From Pyrenophora tritici-repentis (taxonomy: Eukaryota > Ascomycota > Dothideomycetes > Pleosporales > Pleosporaceae), in NCBI RefSeq assembly GCF_003171515.1, contig NC_089390.1, positions 496,001-560,000 of the forward strand: a stretch of 64,000 nucleotides of DNA. Reading direction: 5' to 3'. Under the pieces are notes generated by a model. It worked only from the letters and a program-made list of their open reading frames with translations, ran no database searches and was not told where the DNA came from. A program made the position numbers and the translations under genes. Positions 25,572 through 34,957 of this stretch are shown here, in pieces. Positions within the stretch are counted from its first letter, which is position 1. Every line of letters begins with the position of its first letter.

Positions 25572-25924
25572 GATGTCTTTTTGATAAAGAATCTTATATC
25601 AGGACATTGTAATTTTTTGTAATAAAGTAGAAGAGGTAGTAAGGATAAAAAAGAAAGCAGAAGGAGGGGAATAGTACTTATATCGCGGCTTGGGGGGGCG
25701 GGCAACACATGTGCACTCTGGTTCAAGTCTTAACAAGAGAAAGACTTTAGAATATCTATATTTTATAAGTGCAGTTACTGTCGTGAGAGGAAAAGACTTA
25801 GCTTTGAGTTGAAGGGATTTAGAATTAGGTAGGGAATGATGTAGGAAGATAGGATGTAGTAGGTTGGAATTGGAGGGCGGCACACATCCGGCTTCTTGAT
25901 AGTGTTAGTTGGGAGGAGAGGCTC
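25572..25924. other. Segment between inverted solo LTRs
   Basis: About 350 bp of AT-rich DNA lying between two solo LTRs in opposite orientation. It has no transposase or other coding signal. By the flanking pentamers it may have been inverted relative to its surroundings. Confidence 0.5.
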
Positions 25925-26186
25925 TGTTGGTAGGGCTGTAGCACTAGTGCTGAAAGGAAATAACGATAACTAGGAATGCATTCTGTTCGGTGATGGTTCT
26001 GATTTTATTCTCGTGCGAAGGGGAACTATGGAAGAGCTAGATATAGGAGGTCTGGTCTGAGCGCTGCTCGGACGCCGCGATCAGTGCGCCTGTCCGCGTG
26101 ACTGATATCAGTGCGCCTGCTCGCGTGACCGAGATTAGTGCGGCCGATCGCGTGGCTGAGATATCGTTGATATCTGTGATCCGACA
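25925..26186 (-). mobile_element. Solo LTR, type B, minus orientation
   Basis: A near-identical inverted copy of the LTR at 25311-25571, starting TGTTGG and ending CCGACA on the plus strand. Read in its own direction it is preceded by TGATG and followed by GAGCC. The second pentamer equals the left flank of the first LTR. Confidence 0.85.
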
Positions 26187-28683
26187 CATCAGTAATTTAT
26201 CATGATGTTCCTGAATTTCCCCGCCTATTCAAATCCGAAAAGACGGAACACATGTGGCCTGGCCTCTGAGTGGCGGGATATGAAATCCTACTACCGGCCT
26301 TCTATGTTCTTCTCGAAAAATGTCATATTTCTCCACTTATCCTAAAATACTAAAATGAGCATCGTGAAGGTGCCATGTTCTGTTCCTCAAAAGAGTCGGG
26401 GAAATGCAGATATGCGGACTTTTGCTGTTATCCAAAACATTAATTTGACTTAACCCTTTGTCCCAAATCTATGTGCTCTGCCCCAGCGCGCACATATAAA
26501 ATCTACCTCCTTTCCTCGTTTTCTTTCTCCTACCATCGCTGCTTTACTTTACTTTGCCTTCTATGTTCAAACACCTACGGAAGTACCTCATGTCGTCCTC
26601 TCTCAAAGACCCACCATGGTATTACATGTTGTGTTCCCAGCCTTCTTCTTCTTCTTACTCAAAAAAGGTCTTACCACTCTTCATGTGTCATGCCCTCCCC
26701 ACGCTCACATATAAAATCTACCTACCATCTACCCTTTCTCTCACATTGTTAATACCTCACCACCTTAAATTTCGAAAGCGTCTAGGTCGGGTTTGATGTC
26801 TTCCTATCCAAAATTCTCCAACAACACCTTCATGCCGTGCTCCCGGATCTCTCTTACTCTTGCACAATAAAAAGCAACATCAACCGCGAATGTGGTGGCC
26901 CGACGGCGATGTATAAAACCTACTCACGTTCTTCGCTTTCTCTCCTACCGTCACTACTTTGCGTTTTCTTAAATTCGAAATCGGCAAGGTTTACTTCCAT
27001 GTTTTCTGCCACAACAACCACCAACTAGAGCAACATGCTGTGTTTCTGGCTTTCTCCTATTCCTACACAATAAAACACGCCAGGTATTCGGATATGTGGT
27101 GCCCCGGAGAGGACATATAAAATCCACTGCCTCTCCTCCCTTCCTTCTTTCTTTCCGCTACTTCGAGAAGCTTCTACATTCTTAATTTGACAATCGAAAA
27201 TTTGCTGCTGGGTTTTTCATGTTTTCTTCCCTCCAAAAATGATTTAGGCCAGCAAGTTATGTTGCGTTATCCAGACTTTCAGCTATTACTCGAAAATGGA
27301 TGAAGCCGCCGCGCATGTGGCGGCGCCGTGGCAGCGATACAAATCCACTACCTCTCTTTCCTTCTTTCTCCATGCTCTCTTTACTCCAAAAAGCTTCTGC
27401 ACTCTTCCTTTCAAAATCCAAAAAACCCACCAAGGCATAAACATGTTTCTTCCTCTCTAAAACGTAGCAACGAAAATTGCATGTCGCCTTGTCCAGACTC
27501 CTAGCTTTTACTAAAAGTTTGACGACCCTAGTCGATGTGGCGGTGCAGTGGCCGCCATATAAACTTACTACTTGCTTCCTCTCTTTCCCCTTATCACATC
27601 CTCACTTTCTCAGAACCTAAAAGCGACGCAGACTGCGTTATATTCCTGTCTAAAATCATCCCGTATACGCTGCATGCTGCATTCTCCCCCGCGCCAACCC
27701 CCACCTATTTCTCCAAAAATCAAGAGCATCACGACATGTGGCGGCGCGGCGTCCTCGCTGCGTGCCATTGTCCTACTACCGCTCTACCAACAGCATATAA
27801 AACCCACCCGCCTTTCTACCTTTTCTCTTTCTTTCCTCACAAACTTGCCTGCTTTCTTGCTAGAAAATCTCAAAAAACACGATTGTTCAATTCATAGGTT
27901 TCTTCTCTCTTTAAAGGCGTTACATGGACAAATATGTGTCCAGTTTTCCGGTCTTTGGACTATTGTTTGTCAAAAAAGGATGTACTGAACGGCCCCGTGT
28001 GTTGTGTTCTGGCCTGCTTTCTTTTCTTTCTCTAAAATTTACATACCGACAGAAAAATGTGGCCTGTGTCCTGGCCTTCGGTCTATTACTCACAAACAGA
28101 AAACTTCCTCAGATAATGAGACATGTGGTGTCGCGGGGGTTGTGTGTTATAAAAACTACTGTATCTCTTGTTTCCTGTCTTTTTGCAAAACAAAGGTGTA
28201 TATTGGAAAGATGAAACCTGGCGTCAAAAACATTGTATGTCCTTCTTCCCTTTCCAGAAACGATCAGAAATTCAGCGCATGTATTGTGCTTCCGAGCACT
28301 CCGCTCTTCGAAATAAAACTGGGGCCGTCTATCAGAATGTGGGTGTGGGTGGCGAGTGGAGTATAAAAATGTACTAGTGTACTAGTTCTTTCTTATAACA
28401 CCACAGACCGGTTGAAAAATTCTGGGGAAAGACAGTTATGTGTCTCTCCTCCCTTTCTGAAAACTTCCAAGTACGCAGCTTATGTGCTGTGGTTCTGAGA
28501 ACTCCTCGCTGCTATACAAAAAAGGGCTTGTATTGCTTGGCATGTGGGTGCGTGGCGAAGGGTGTTTAAAAAATTAACTGGTTTGTCGCTTTTCTGCATG
28601 CCAATGAACTGCTTCGCGTTTTCAAAATTTAAAAATACTGCACAACAAGTGTATGTCCTTTCTGAACACCAAAAAGCATTTTT

Positions 28684-28944
28684 TGTTGGTAGGGCTGTAG
28701 CACTAGTGCTGAAAGGAAATAACGATAACTAGGAATGCATTCTGTTCGGTGATGGTTCTGATTGATTGTCTTGCGAAGGAGAACTATGGAAGAGCTAGAT
28801 ATAGGAGGTCTGGTCTGAGCGCTGCTCGGACGCCGCGATCAGTGCGCCTGTCCGCGTGAATGATGCCAGTGCGCCTGCTCGCGTGACCGAGATCAGTGCG
28901 GCCGATCGCGTGGCTGAGATATCGTTGATATCTGTGATCCGACA
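28684..28944 (-). mobile_element. Solo LTR, type B, minus orientation, TTTTT target duplication
   Basis: Third copy of the 261-bp LTR, reading TGTTGG...CCGACA on the plus strand. It is flanked on both sides by TTTTT (28679-28683 and 28945-28949), which is the 5-bp duplication expected of an LTR element, so this is a clean solo LTR left by intra-element recombination. It marks the right edge of the module array. Confidence 0.9.
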
Positions 28945-29075
28945 TTTTTGCATGTTTTCCGTCCGAAGCCTTGCTGTACACAGGATGACGTCTTATAATA
29001 CCATGACCTTCTGCCAAAAATTCGCAAACTCTTACTCATGACTCTCCCTCTCTCTTCCTTTCCCACCACACCGCC

Positions 29076-31583
29076 CTATCCCTCACACCTTACACTCCCC
29101 GTGCCAGCCCTAACATCAAACTCCACCCACCTCGCCCTCCTATCCCTCCTCCCGCGGCCCCCACTCTCATCAATAGCTCCGGGATTTAGTACCGTACACC
29201 CAAAATACTTGACCACAAAACTGGGCGCCCCACTATCTGCAAGCACTAAACACGTCGGCAGCGGATACAAATTTAGCACATGACCGTAATCCCAATGTAG
29301 CGGTCTTGATGAAAAGGGATATGGGCTGAGATGTGATTGTGAGAGAATGGTTCGTGTGAGGGCGCGGGCGATCTGCGTGTCGGGATCGATTGGGTCTTGT
29401 TGGGGTTGGGGTTTTGGAGGAGGTCGGGGTAGGTCGAGGTCCATGGCGTCTTGTTGTGCTGCGTCTTGCGCTTGCGTGCTGGGTGCATATGGCATTTCGT
29501 CGTCGACATCGGGCGGCGGTTTATTAAACCTGATTGCGTTTCTTTGTAGACGACTGGCGACGTCGTCTCGTATGATTGCCATTTCACCTTTTACGCCAAA
29601 CCAGCTGAGACGGGAGGGATTGGATGTCCATATCACCTCACCCTCTTTGCCTTTGGCTTTACCTGCGCCCCAGATCTCGCGATTTGCTTCTGCGACTACT
29701 TTCCGGATTCGCGAGGTGAACATTGTGGGGATCTGCTTTCGGGGTAAGGGTGTTGCGGCGCCGGCAGAGAAGGCACTGGGCCAGGCGTCGTTATCGCCAG
29801 GAACAAGGACGAGTGTTGTGTGTGCGATGAGGGGTTGGAAGTCTGCGAGGACGGAGGCGAGGGCGTCGAAATGTTCCTTGTATTCTATGCTGCTTGTGCC
29901 GGGTACGCCTGCGAGACTGGCTTTTGAGCTGAAGTTGCCCATGAGGATGATGGCGAGGGGGTATACGGGATGTGCGTCTGTTGGGTCGGGGGTGTATGTT
30001 CGTAGAAGAGTTCGAAGAGCGGAGAGGGTAGAAGGGACGTCGAGATGTAGATCTGATGCAATGACAACGTTATGTGCGTGGTCCGGGTCGAGCAGTTTCG
30101 CAGCTATCTTGTTCATGCGAGTTCCTGTCGCACGTTGTGATCCTACACCTAAGAAATCTGTCCAACCGAATGCCGGTCCAGCAAGGCTGTTCTTGTCTAC
30201 TTCTTCGGCACCACCTAATGTTGCTGTACGTCGTTCACATGGCGGGTGACCAACTGAAAAAGCGAGAAATTTGCCGCCTATCGTGCCGCCGATACCACCA
30301 TTGCCTCCTAGGGTTGACGTTGTCCCACTGTCTTCCTCGTAGCTGCCTTCGACTATGACGATCATGCCCGGGGCGAAGTAGGCGCCGTTCTCCGGGATAG
30401 GACGTGCGTGTTGGATATCAAGGGTAATTGTACCTGTAAGATCAGAAAGTGACAGAGCACCAGTCGCTGACACTGTAAGCATCCCTAACAACAAATGTGT
30501 GCTTCCAGTTCGGCCAAGCAGATTGGCTATTGGGGTAATTGAGTTCATTTGAGACGTCGCAATCGATCCAGTACGATTCAAAGTAGATGAACGAGCGGTC
30601 GAGAAGGTCGGTGCTTGGAATGTCTCATTTCTGAGTATGCGCTGATGTACGATATGGTAGCGTTGGCGAAACAGCTCAGTCTTGTGCGAGGGATTAGGGA
30701 ATAGTGATGGTTTCGTAGCAGATCTAGATTGGTTAGCAGGTGCTTCAATCAAGTATATGTCGACATACTTCTCAAAATGCTTCTGGGTGAAGTTGTATAT
30801 TAATTTCGGCTGCTCAAAAGCCCCGATAACCTTGATCCAGTCTCGAGGATCTTTCGATACTTCTTCCTCTTCTTCCTTGTCCTCCACTTGCAGATTCGAC
30901 ATGCCAAAACTTGTGTTACTGTCTATTGACGGACGAGTCATCTGTCCTGATATATCCGGCCCAAAGTTGAAGCTGCTTTGTCTGCCGAGACTCGAGCCCT
31001 GGACTACTCTCCCACCGCTCATTGACCCTTCCAATGTCTTGAGGATACCCTTGAGCGTCTCATTGTCTCCCTCTACAATGACCTGGCCGCCGCATTTCTT
31101 CCAGCTTTTGGCAATTTCCTCCAGGACCTTCTCTGCTAAGCCTTCTTCTCGCCATCCTGAGCCGCAGTGTTTCCCTATGAAGGTTGCTAATGCTTGAAGA
31201 GCGGAAGATGTGAGGGTGAGGTTATGCTTCTTGGTGAACGTTCGAAACGCTAGCGGCCGTAGGGTTGCTGGAGGAAGAAGAATAGGGAGGACAGTCGACT
31301 TTGCGGCGGGTTTGAGTGCAGGCGGGGCCTTGATCGGGGCTGTTCTGCGGGGATTGATGGGATGGACTGGTGTTCCGAATGCCGGCGATGAGGATGGAAT
31401 GAGGTCTGAGGGCACCGATGGCTTCTCTGGTCGCCTTGCTGTTGCCATTTCGGTTCTGTATGAGAGCGCGGGTATGTTGTGTCGCAAAGTGGTCGCTCCT
31501 ATTGATTCCACTTTACGCGCGATGCGGTCCAGGGTACGCGACTCTGTCACGCTAACCACGCTAGTTTTCCTAGCAACGGACAC
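29076..31583 (-). CDS. DPB2: DNA polymerase epsilon subunit B
   Basis: A long single frame that gives 820 or 775 residues after removal of a likely 45-nt in-frame intron (30768..30724; GTATGT, GCTAAC, TCTAG), which restores HFEK|SATKPSLFPNP. It is the second subunit of Pol epsilon and links the polymerase to the CMG helicase at replication forks. Family features are the N-terminal helical domain (HNLTLTSSALQALATFIG), an OB-like middle (LLGMLTVSATGALSLSDLTG and FAPGMIVIVEGSYEED), and an inactive calcineurin-like phosphoesterase fold (VVIASDLHLD, IILMGNFSS, LVLVPGDNDAW, TSNPSRLSWFG, LNPGAID). A second ATG at 31448 (MATARRPEKPSVPS) looks like the true start, since the upstream 45 codons overlap the ACGCG promoter elements. 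It is divergent from the NASP gene. Confidence 0.93.
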   Translation of the reverse strand: MSVARKTSVVSVTESRTLDRIARKVESIGATTLRHNIPALSYRTEMATARRPEKPSVPSDLIPSSSPAFGTPVHPINPRRTAPIKAPPALKPAAKSTVLPILLPPATLRPLAFRTFTKKHNLTLTSSALQALATFIGKHCGSGWREEGLAEKVLEEIAKSWKKCGGQVIVEGDNETLKGILKTLEGSMSGGRVVQGSSLGRQSSFNFGPDISGQMTRPSIDSNTSFGMSNLQVEDKEEEEEVSKDPRDWIKVIGAFEQPKLIYNFTQKHFEKYVDIYLIEAPANQSRSATKPSLFPNPSHKTELFRQRYHIVHQRILRNETFQAPTFSTARSSTLNRTGSIATSQMNSITPIANLLGRTGSTHLLLGMLTVSATGALSLSDLTGTITLDIQHARPIPENGAYFAPGMIVIVEGSYEEDSGTTSTLGGNGGIGGTIGGKFLAFSVGHPPCERRTATLGGAEEVDKNSLAGPAFGWTDFLGVGSQRATGTRMNKIAAKLLDPDHAHNVVIASDLHLDVPSTLSALRTLLRTYTPDPTDAHPVYPLAIILMGNFSSKASLAGVPGTSSIEYKEHFDALASVLADFQPLIAHTTLVLVPGDNDAWPSAFSAGAATPLPRKQIPTMFTSRIRKVVAEANREIWGAGKAKGKEGEVIWTSNPSRLSWFGVKGEMAIIRDDVASRLQRNAIRFNKPPPDVDDEMPYAPSTQAQDAAQQDAMDLDLPRPPPKPQPQQDPIDPDTQIARALTRTILSQSHLSPYPFSSRPLHWDYGHVLNLYPLPTCLVLADSGAPSFVVKYFGCTVLNPGAIDESGGRGRRDRRARWVEFDVRAGTGSVRCEG

Positions 31584-31687
31584 GGCTACCTGCGCCCAGC
31601 ACTCAACACCTCAATTCATGACCCAAACTTTGCAAACCACGGTCGCATTACAAACATATACAAGGCCATCATCAAACAGCATTCATC
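31449..31687. promoter_or_regulatory. Divergent DPB2/NASP promoter with ACGCG cores
   Basis: A short shared region between a replication polymerase subunit and a histone chaperone. ACGCG cores lie at 31515-31519 and 31536-31540, resembling MCB half-elements. If the DPB2 start is 31448, both lie upstream of both genes. Confidence 0.45.
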
Positions 31688-33064
31688 ATGGCCGAACCCA
31701 CGAATGAACCACTCGCGACCGTCGCAGAGACCGAAACCGAACAGTTGCCTAGGACCAAAGAGAAGCTGGACGAGTTATCGCAAGCTGCCTCAATTCACTA
31801 CGCTACCAAGAACTTCCCCGCCGCCGCCGAAAACTACGCCAATGCTGTCGAGATTCAGGCCGAACTCAATGGCGAGATGGCGCCTGAGAACGCCGAGTTA
31901 CTCTTCTACTACGGGCGCGCGCTATACAAGGTCGCAGTCGCCAAAAGTGATGTGCTGGGCAACAAAGTAGCGCAAGAAGAGAAGAAAAATAAGAAGCCCA
32001 AGGCAAAGAAGGCGACCAAGACGGACGACTCAGGTGAAGGCTCAAGTGCAAGGGCGCCCGTGCCAGAGAAGAAGGAAGAGTCAGCAGCGACGAAGCCCTA
32101 CTTCCAGCTCACAGGCGACGAGAATTGGACCGACTCAGAGGAGGAAGACGATGATATGGAGGACGAAGAGCAAGAAGAGGACGACGACGACTTTGGCAAC
32201 GCATACGAGATCTTTGAGCTCGCCCGCGTCTTGTACGAGAAGCAATTGGAGTCGCTAGAAAGCGGCGCTTCAGACAAGGGCAAAGGGAAAGCAGAGCTCA
32301 GCCCCCGCGCGCGCACTCTCAAAGAGCGCATCGCAGATTGCCACGGTTTCCTTGTCGAAATCTCCCTCGAAAACGAGCGCTTCCACGACGCCATATCCGA
32401 CGCCCGCGCCGCCCTCACCCTCCAACAAGAACTATATCCCTTTGAGCACGAAAACGTCACAGAAGCACACTACTCGCTGTCACTGGCCCTCGAATTCGCC
32501 TCCGTCTCAAAAGTGCGGCAAGACCAAACCGGGCAATCAGCCTCCGCGCCCGAAGAAACAGACGCAGATGCCAAACAAGGCAAAGAGGATGAAGACGGTG
32601 TAAACTGGGATCTCCGCAACGAAGCAGCCGAGCAAACCGACCTTGCCATCCAAAGTCTTGAAGCTCGCCTAAAAAAGGAAGAAGCAGCCCTCGCTTCCGA
32701 TGCATTAACACCAGAGCAGAAGAAGGAGAAACAAGCAATCATCAAAGACAAGAAGGGTATGCTAGAGGACCTCAAAACACGCGTTGCGGACCTCAAGGCC
32801 GATCCTACAAAGCAGGCATTCGACAGCATCGACCCCTCAGTATTCCAGGGCATCCTGGGTGGTATGCTAGGAGCAGATGCTGTCACACAGGCGGCGAAAA
32901 TCGCAGAGGCAAAGAAGAACGCGAATGACGTGTCGGGTATGGTGAAGAAGAAGGCCAAGGCGCCCGTGGTGGAAGAGGCAAAGGATGTGGGTGGTAGTAA
33001 GAGGAAACTTGAGGTCGACGATGATGCGGCGGATAAGAGAGCCAAGACAGAAGAGCCGATATAA
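31688..33064 (+). CDS. NASP/Sim3/Hif1-type histone chaperone (SHNi-TPR)
   Basis: Intronless, 458 residues. The TPR organisation is that of NASP: an N-terminal repeat (LSQAASIHYATKNFPAAAENYANAVEIQ...LLFYYGRALYKVAV), an acidic insertion within the TPR array (EEEDDDMEDEEQEEDDDDFG), then NAYEIFELARVLYEKQLE and the SHNi-TPR pair (CHGFLVEISLENERFHDAI; AHYSLSLALEFA), a coiled coil, and a basic C-terminal tail (KRKLEVDDDAADKRAKTEE) like a nuclear localisation signal. NASP proteins bind H3-H4, or CENP-A in fission yeast, and guard the soluble pool for deposition. The divergent pairing with DPB2 fits S-phase expression. Confidence 0.92.
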   Translation: MAEPTNEPLATVAETETEQLPRTKEKLDELSQAASIHYATKNFPAAAENYANAVEIQAELNGEMAPENAELLFYYGRALYKVAVAKSDVLGNKVAQEEKKNKKPKAKKATKTDDSGEGSSARAPVPEKKEESAATKPYFQLTGDENWTDSEEEDDDMEDEEQEEDDDDFGNAYEIFELARVLYEKQLESLESGASDKGKGKAELSPRARTLKERIADCHGFLVEISLENERFHDAISDARAALTLQQELYPFEHENVTEAHYSLSLALEFASVSKVRQDQTGQSASAPEETDADAKQGKEDEDGVNWDLRNEAAEQTDLAIQSLEARLKKEEAALASDALTPEQKKEKQAIIKDKKGMLEDLKTRVADLKADPTKQAFDSIDPSVFQGILGGMLGADAVTQAAKIAEAKKNANDVSGMVKKKAKAPVVEEAKDVGGSKRKLEVDDDAADKRAKTEEPI

Positions 33065-34357
33065 GTGCCTATGAGTTTGTATGGGGGGGTTGGTGCGGGG
33101 GCGATTTTCTGGTTGGGTGTTTGGGCACTACGCCAATGGATAGTAGGGAATGAATCAGCTGTAATGATATATGTAGTAACAAGTGCTTTGATTATGTAGG
33201 TCCCGGAGCCATCAAGTCTGAATCAAGACAACCTGTGCCAACTCACGCAAGCTTAAATAATCATTTGGAATGTGTCTTTCCTTGGCGATTTAGTATTATG
33301 GTTCCTTGCAAAGTATCTCCTGGAAGGACCCACTACAGCCCCTAAATCACTGCTATATCACGTGCGAGACTGACTTGAATGATACCATAGCTAATATCCA
33401 TGTAGAAATTGTGAGCAAGACAAACACGTTGCCTCCATCTAAGCGCCGAATGACATCAACCGCTGAACCAGATACATATATCCCTTTTCCTTATTTCGCC
33501 CTCCTATCCTTCAATTCTCTCTCTTTCTTCTTTGAGTTTCTTTCCTGCTTCTTTTCATCCCTGGTTGGCTTGTTTTGTTTCTTCCTCTCTCTTTCTTCAG
33601 CACATCTTTTCTGTTTCTCTGATCACAATATCATCAGTAGCTAGTGATGATGATAGTGAGTTTTACCGTCTTACCGGCCCGTTTGGCTGCCATAGTCTCT
33701 GCCTTTCTCTTCTTCCATTCAACGCTCGTTTTGGCTGCGTTAGTGCGTACGGTGGCTTGGTCCTTTCTGTCTTCCATGTATGATGGGATCTTTATACCGA
33801 TACCCCGAATGATGGAGTGCACTGATGGCAATGATGGGCTGATTCGAATGAAAATCGATAGAAGACTAGTTGCCATGATGCAGATAATTTGTTTGGTTCT
33901 CGCTATCAGACATGCCTTGATCTACGGGAACTTGCGACTCCAAAGTCAAATTTATAGTACATCAGACATCCAAAGTGATAACTCGCATTATGCAAGGAGC
34001 TACCACTTGCAGCGAAACCAACGTCGTGCAACATTGCTGCCTTGGATGGCGTGAAAGGATACCTAAGTCAAGGGAATACAGAAAGCATTCAAGAATATGT
34101 GCATCACAAAAGATAAATTGAATGTCTCTAATTGTTGGAGATATAGCCCAGCTGAATGTAAGGTAGGAGCCAGGGTCACTGTTTTTGGGTCCAGCTGCTT
34201 CCTACCTCGCGGGGCGCAGCGGGGCTGTGGGGTCCGTGCGCGCGGCGGGATACGTCATCCGTTGGACCGCAGCTCAGCCTCAAAGTCGCCTGTCTTTTGA
34301 CTGCCCTAAGACTTCGATTCTCCTAAGTACCATCTACCAAGAACAGACATCGCAAAT
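33065..34357. other. Intergenic, no supported gene
   Basis: About 1.3 kb. Open frames on both strands near 33630-34050 overlap each other. The minus-strand one (about 80 codons, Lys/Ala-rich) is the more protein-like but has no motif. CT-rich sequence around 33480-33610 could be promoter or leader DNA. Confidence 0.4.
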
Positions 34358-34957
34358 ATGGCCTCCAATCACGACAACCCATGGGAAGACCAGCGCAGTG
34401 AACAAGGCCAGAGCTACCAGAGTCACAATCCGTACCAAGCGTACCAAAGCCAGCCTCAGCAGAACCCACCTCAAAACACATACTCTACGCAACCCCCTCC
34501 AAACCCATTAGGCCAGCACCCTCCTCAGGAACCGTACGCGCAATACCCCCCTCACCACCAAGATACGTCCCCATGGAGCCAAGAGCCTGGCCAAGCATCA
34601 TCTCATAACCCATATATGCAAGCGCAGCATAATGAGAGCTCCTATGAACCACATAGTCAGCAGCAACCCTCACAGCCTACCTATCAGTCCTCATTCTCTG
34701 CTCAGGAAGAGACTCCGCCGGTTCTGCCACCCCGCCGCACGGCCACGGAGATGGCACTTCCCACTGGAGCGGACCGCTCGCATCAGATTGAGGTAATGCA
34801 GAGCTATGAGGCTGCGGGAAGGAAAGATGACGACGATGACAACGTCGAGGTCTTGCAGCGGGAGTTTCCGAAGATCGATGGGAGTCTGATCGCGGCCATC
34901 TACGGTGACAGCAAGAGTCTGAGCGCGACACGGGAGATGCTGCAGGCACTGGAGTGA
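34358..34957 (+). CDS. Pro/Gln-rich protein with C-terminal CUE-like domain
   Basis: Intronless, 199 residues. The first ~115 residues are low-complexity, rich in Gln, Pro, Tyr and Ser (NPYQAYQSQPQQNPP), probably disordered. A PPVLPPRRTATEMALPTG linker follows. The last ~40 residues (VEVLQREFPKIDGSLIAAIY...TREMLQALE) match the spacing of a CUE domain: a FP dipeptide, then I-A-A-I-Y, then a terminal L-x-x-L. CUE domains bind monoubiquitin, so a role in ubiquitin-dependent trafficking is plausible. The identity is inferred from this short domain only. Confidence 0.75.
   Translation: MASNHDNPWEDQRSEQGQSYQSHNPYQAYQSQPQQNPPQNTYSTQPPPNPLGQHPPQEPYAQYPPHHQDTSPWSQEPGQASSHNPYMQAQHNESSYEPHSQQQPSQPTYQSSFSAQEETPPVLPPRRTATEMALPTGADRSHQIEVMQSYEAAGRKDDDDDNVEVLQREFPKIDGSLIAAIYGDSKSLSATREMLQALE

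Larger units (their letters stand above)
21690..28683 (+). repeat. Gene-free array of diverged TATA/pyrimidine modules
   Basis: A long stretch with no supportable gene, built from diverged modules in one orientation. In the best part (26.28-28.57 kb) a TATAAAA-like box recurs at 26279 (TATGAAA), 26495, 26710, 26912, 27116, 27338 (TACAAAT), 27558, 27796, 28148, 28362 and 28563. The spacings are 201-238 bp, with one of 352. Most boxes are preceded by a G/C-rich ATGTGGYG block, then followed by ACYACC-like sequence and a CT-rich tract. Two further sub-motifs recur: CATGTYTTCTTC...AAAA and a CTATTACTC-AAAA-like one. The same period is visible at 24683, 24901 and 25117, and more weakly at 22885, 23136 and 23646. 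Solo LTRs interrupt it at 25.3-26.2 kb and bound it at 28.7 kb. It is either an old satellite or an array of core-promoter-like units. Confidence 0.7.

Noticed and set aside
25311..26186. MITE or DNA transposon with 260-bp terminal inverted repeats
   Set aside because: Each arm is a complete LTR with TG...CA ends and the copia-type 3' half, and a third copy stands alone with its own 5-bp duplication, so solo LTRs explain it better.
27535..28377. Chain of open frames of 70-140 codons in the AT-rich array
   Set aside because: They follow the repeat period, are rich in Ser/Leu/Phe from pyrimidine tracts, overlap in several frames and show no conserved motif.
29347..30249. 300-codon plus-strand open frame
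   Set aside because: It is antisense to the conserved DPB2 coding sequence, whose phosphoesterase-fold motifs are clear; a shadow frame.
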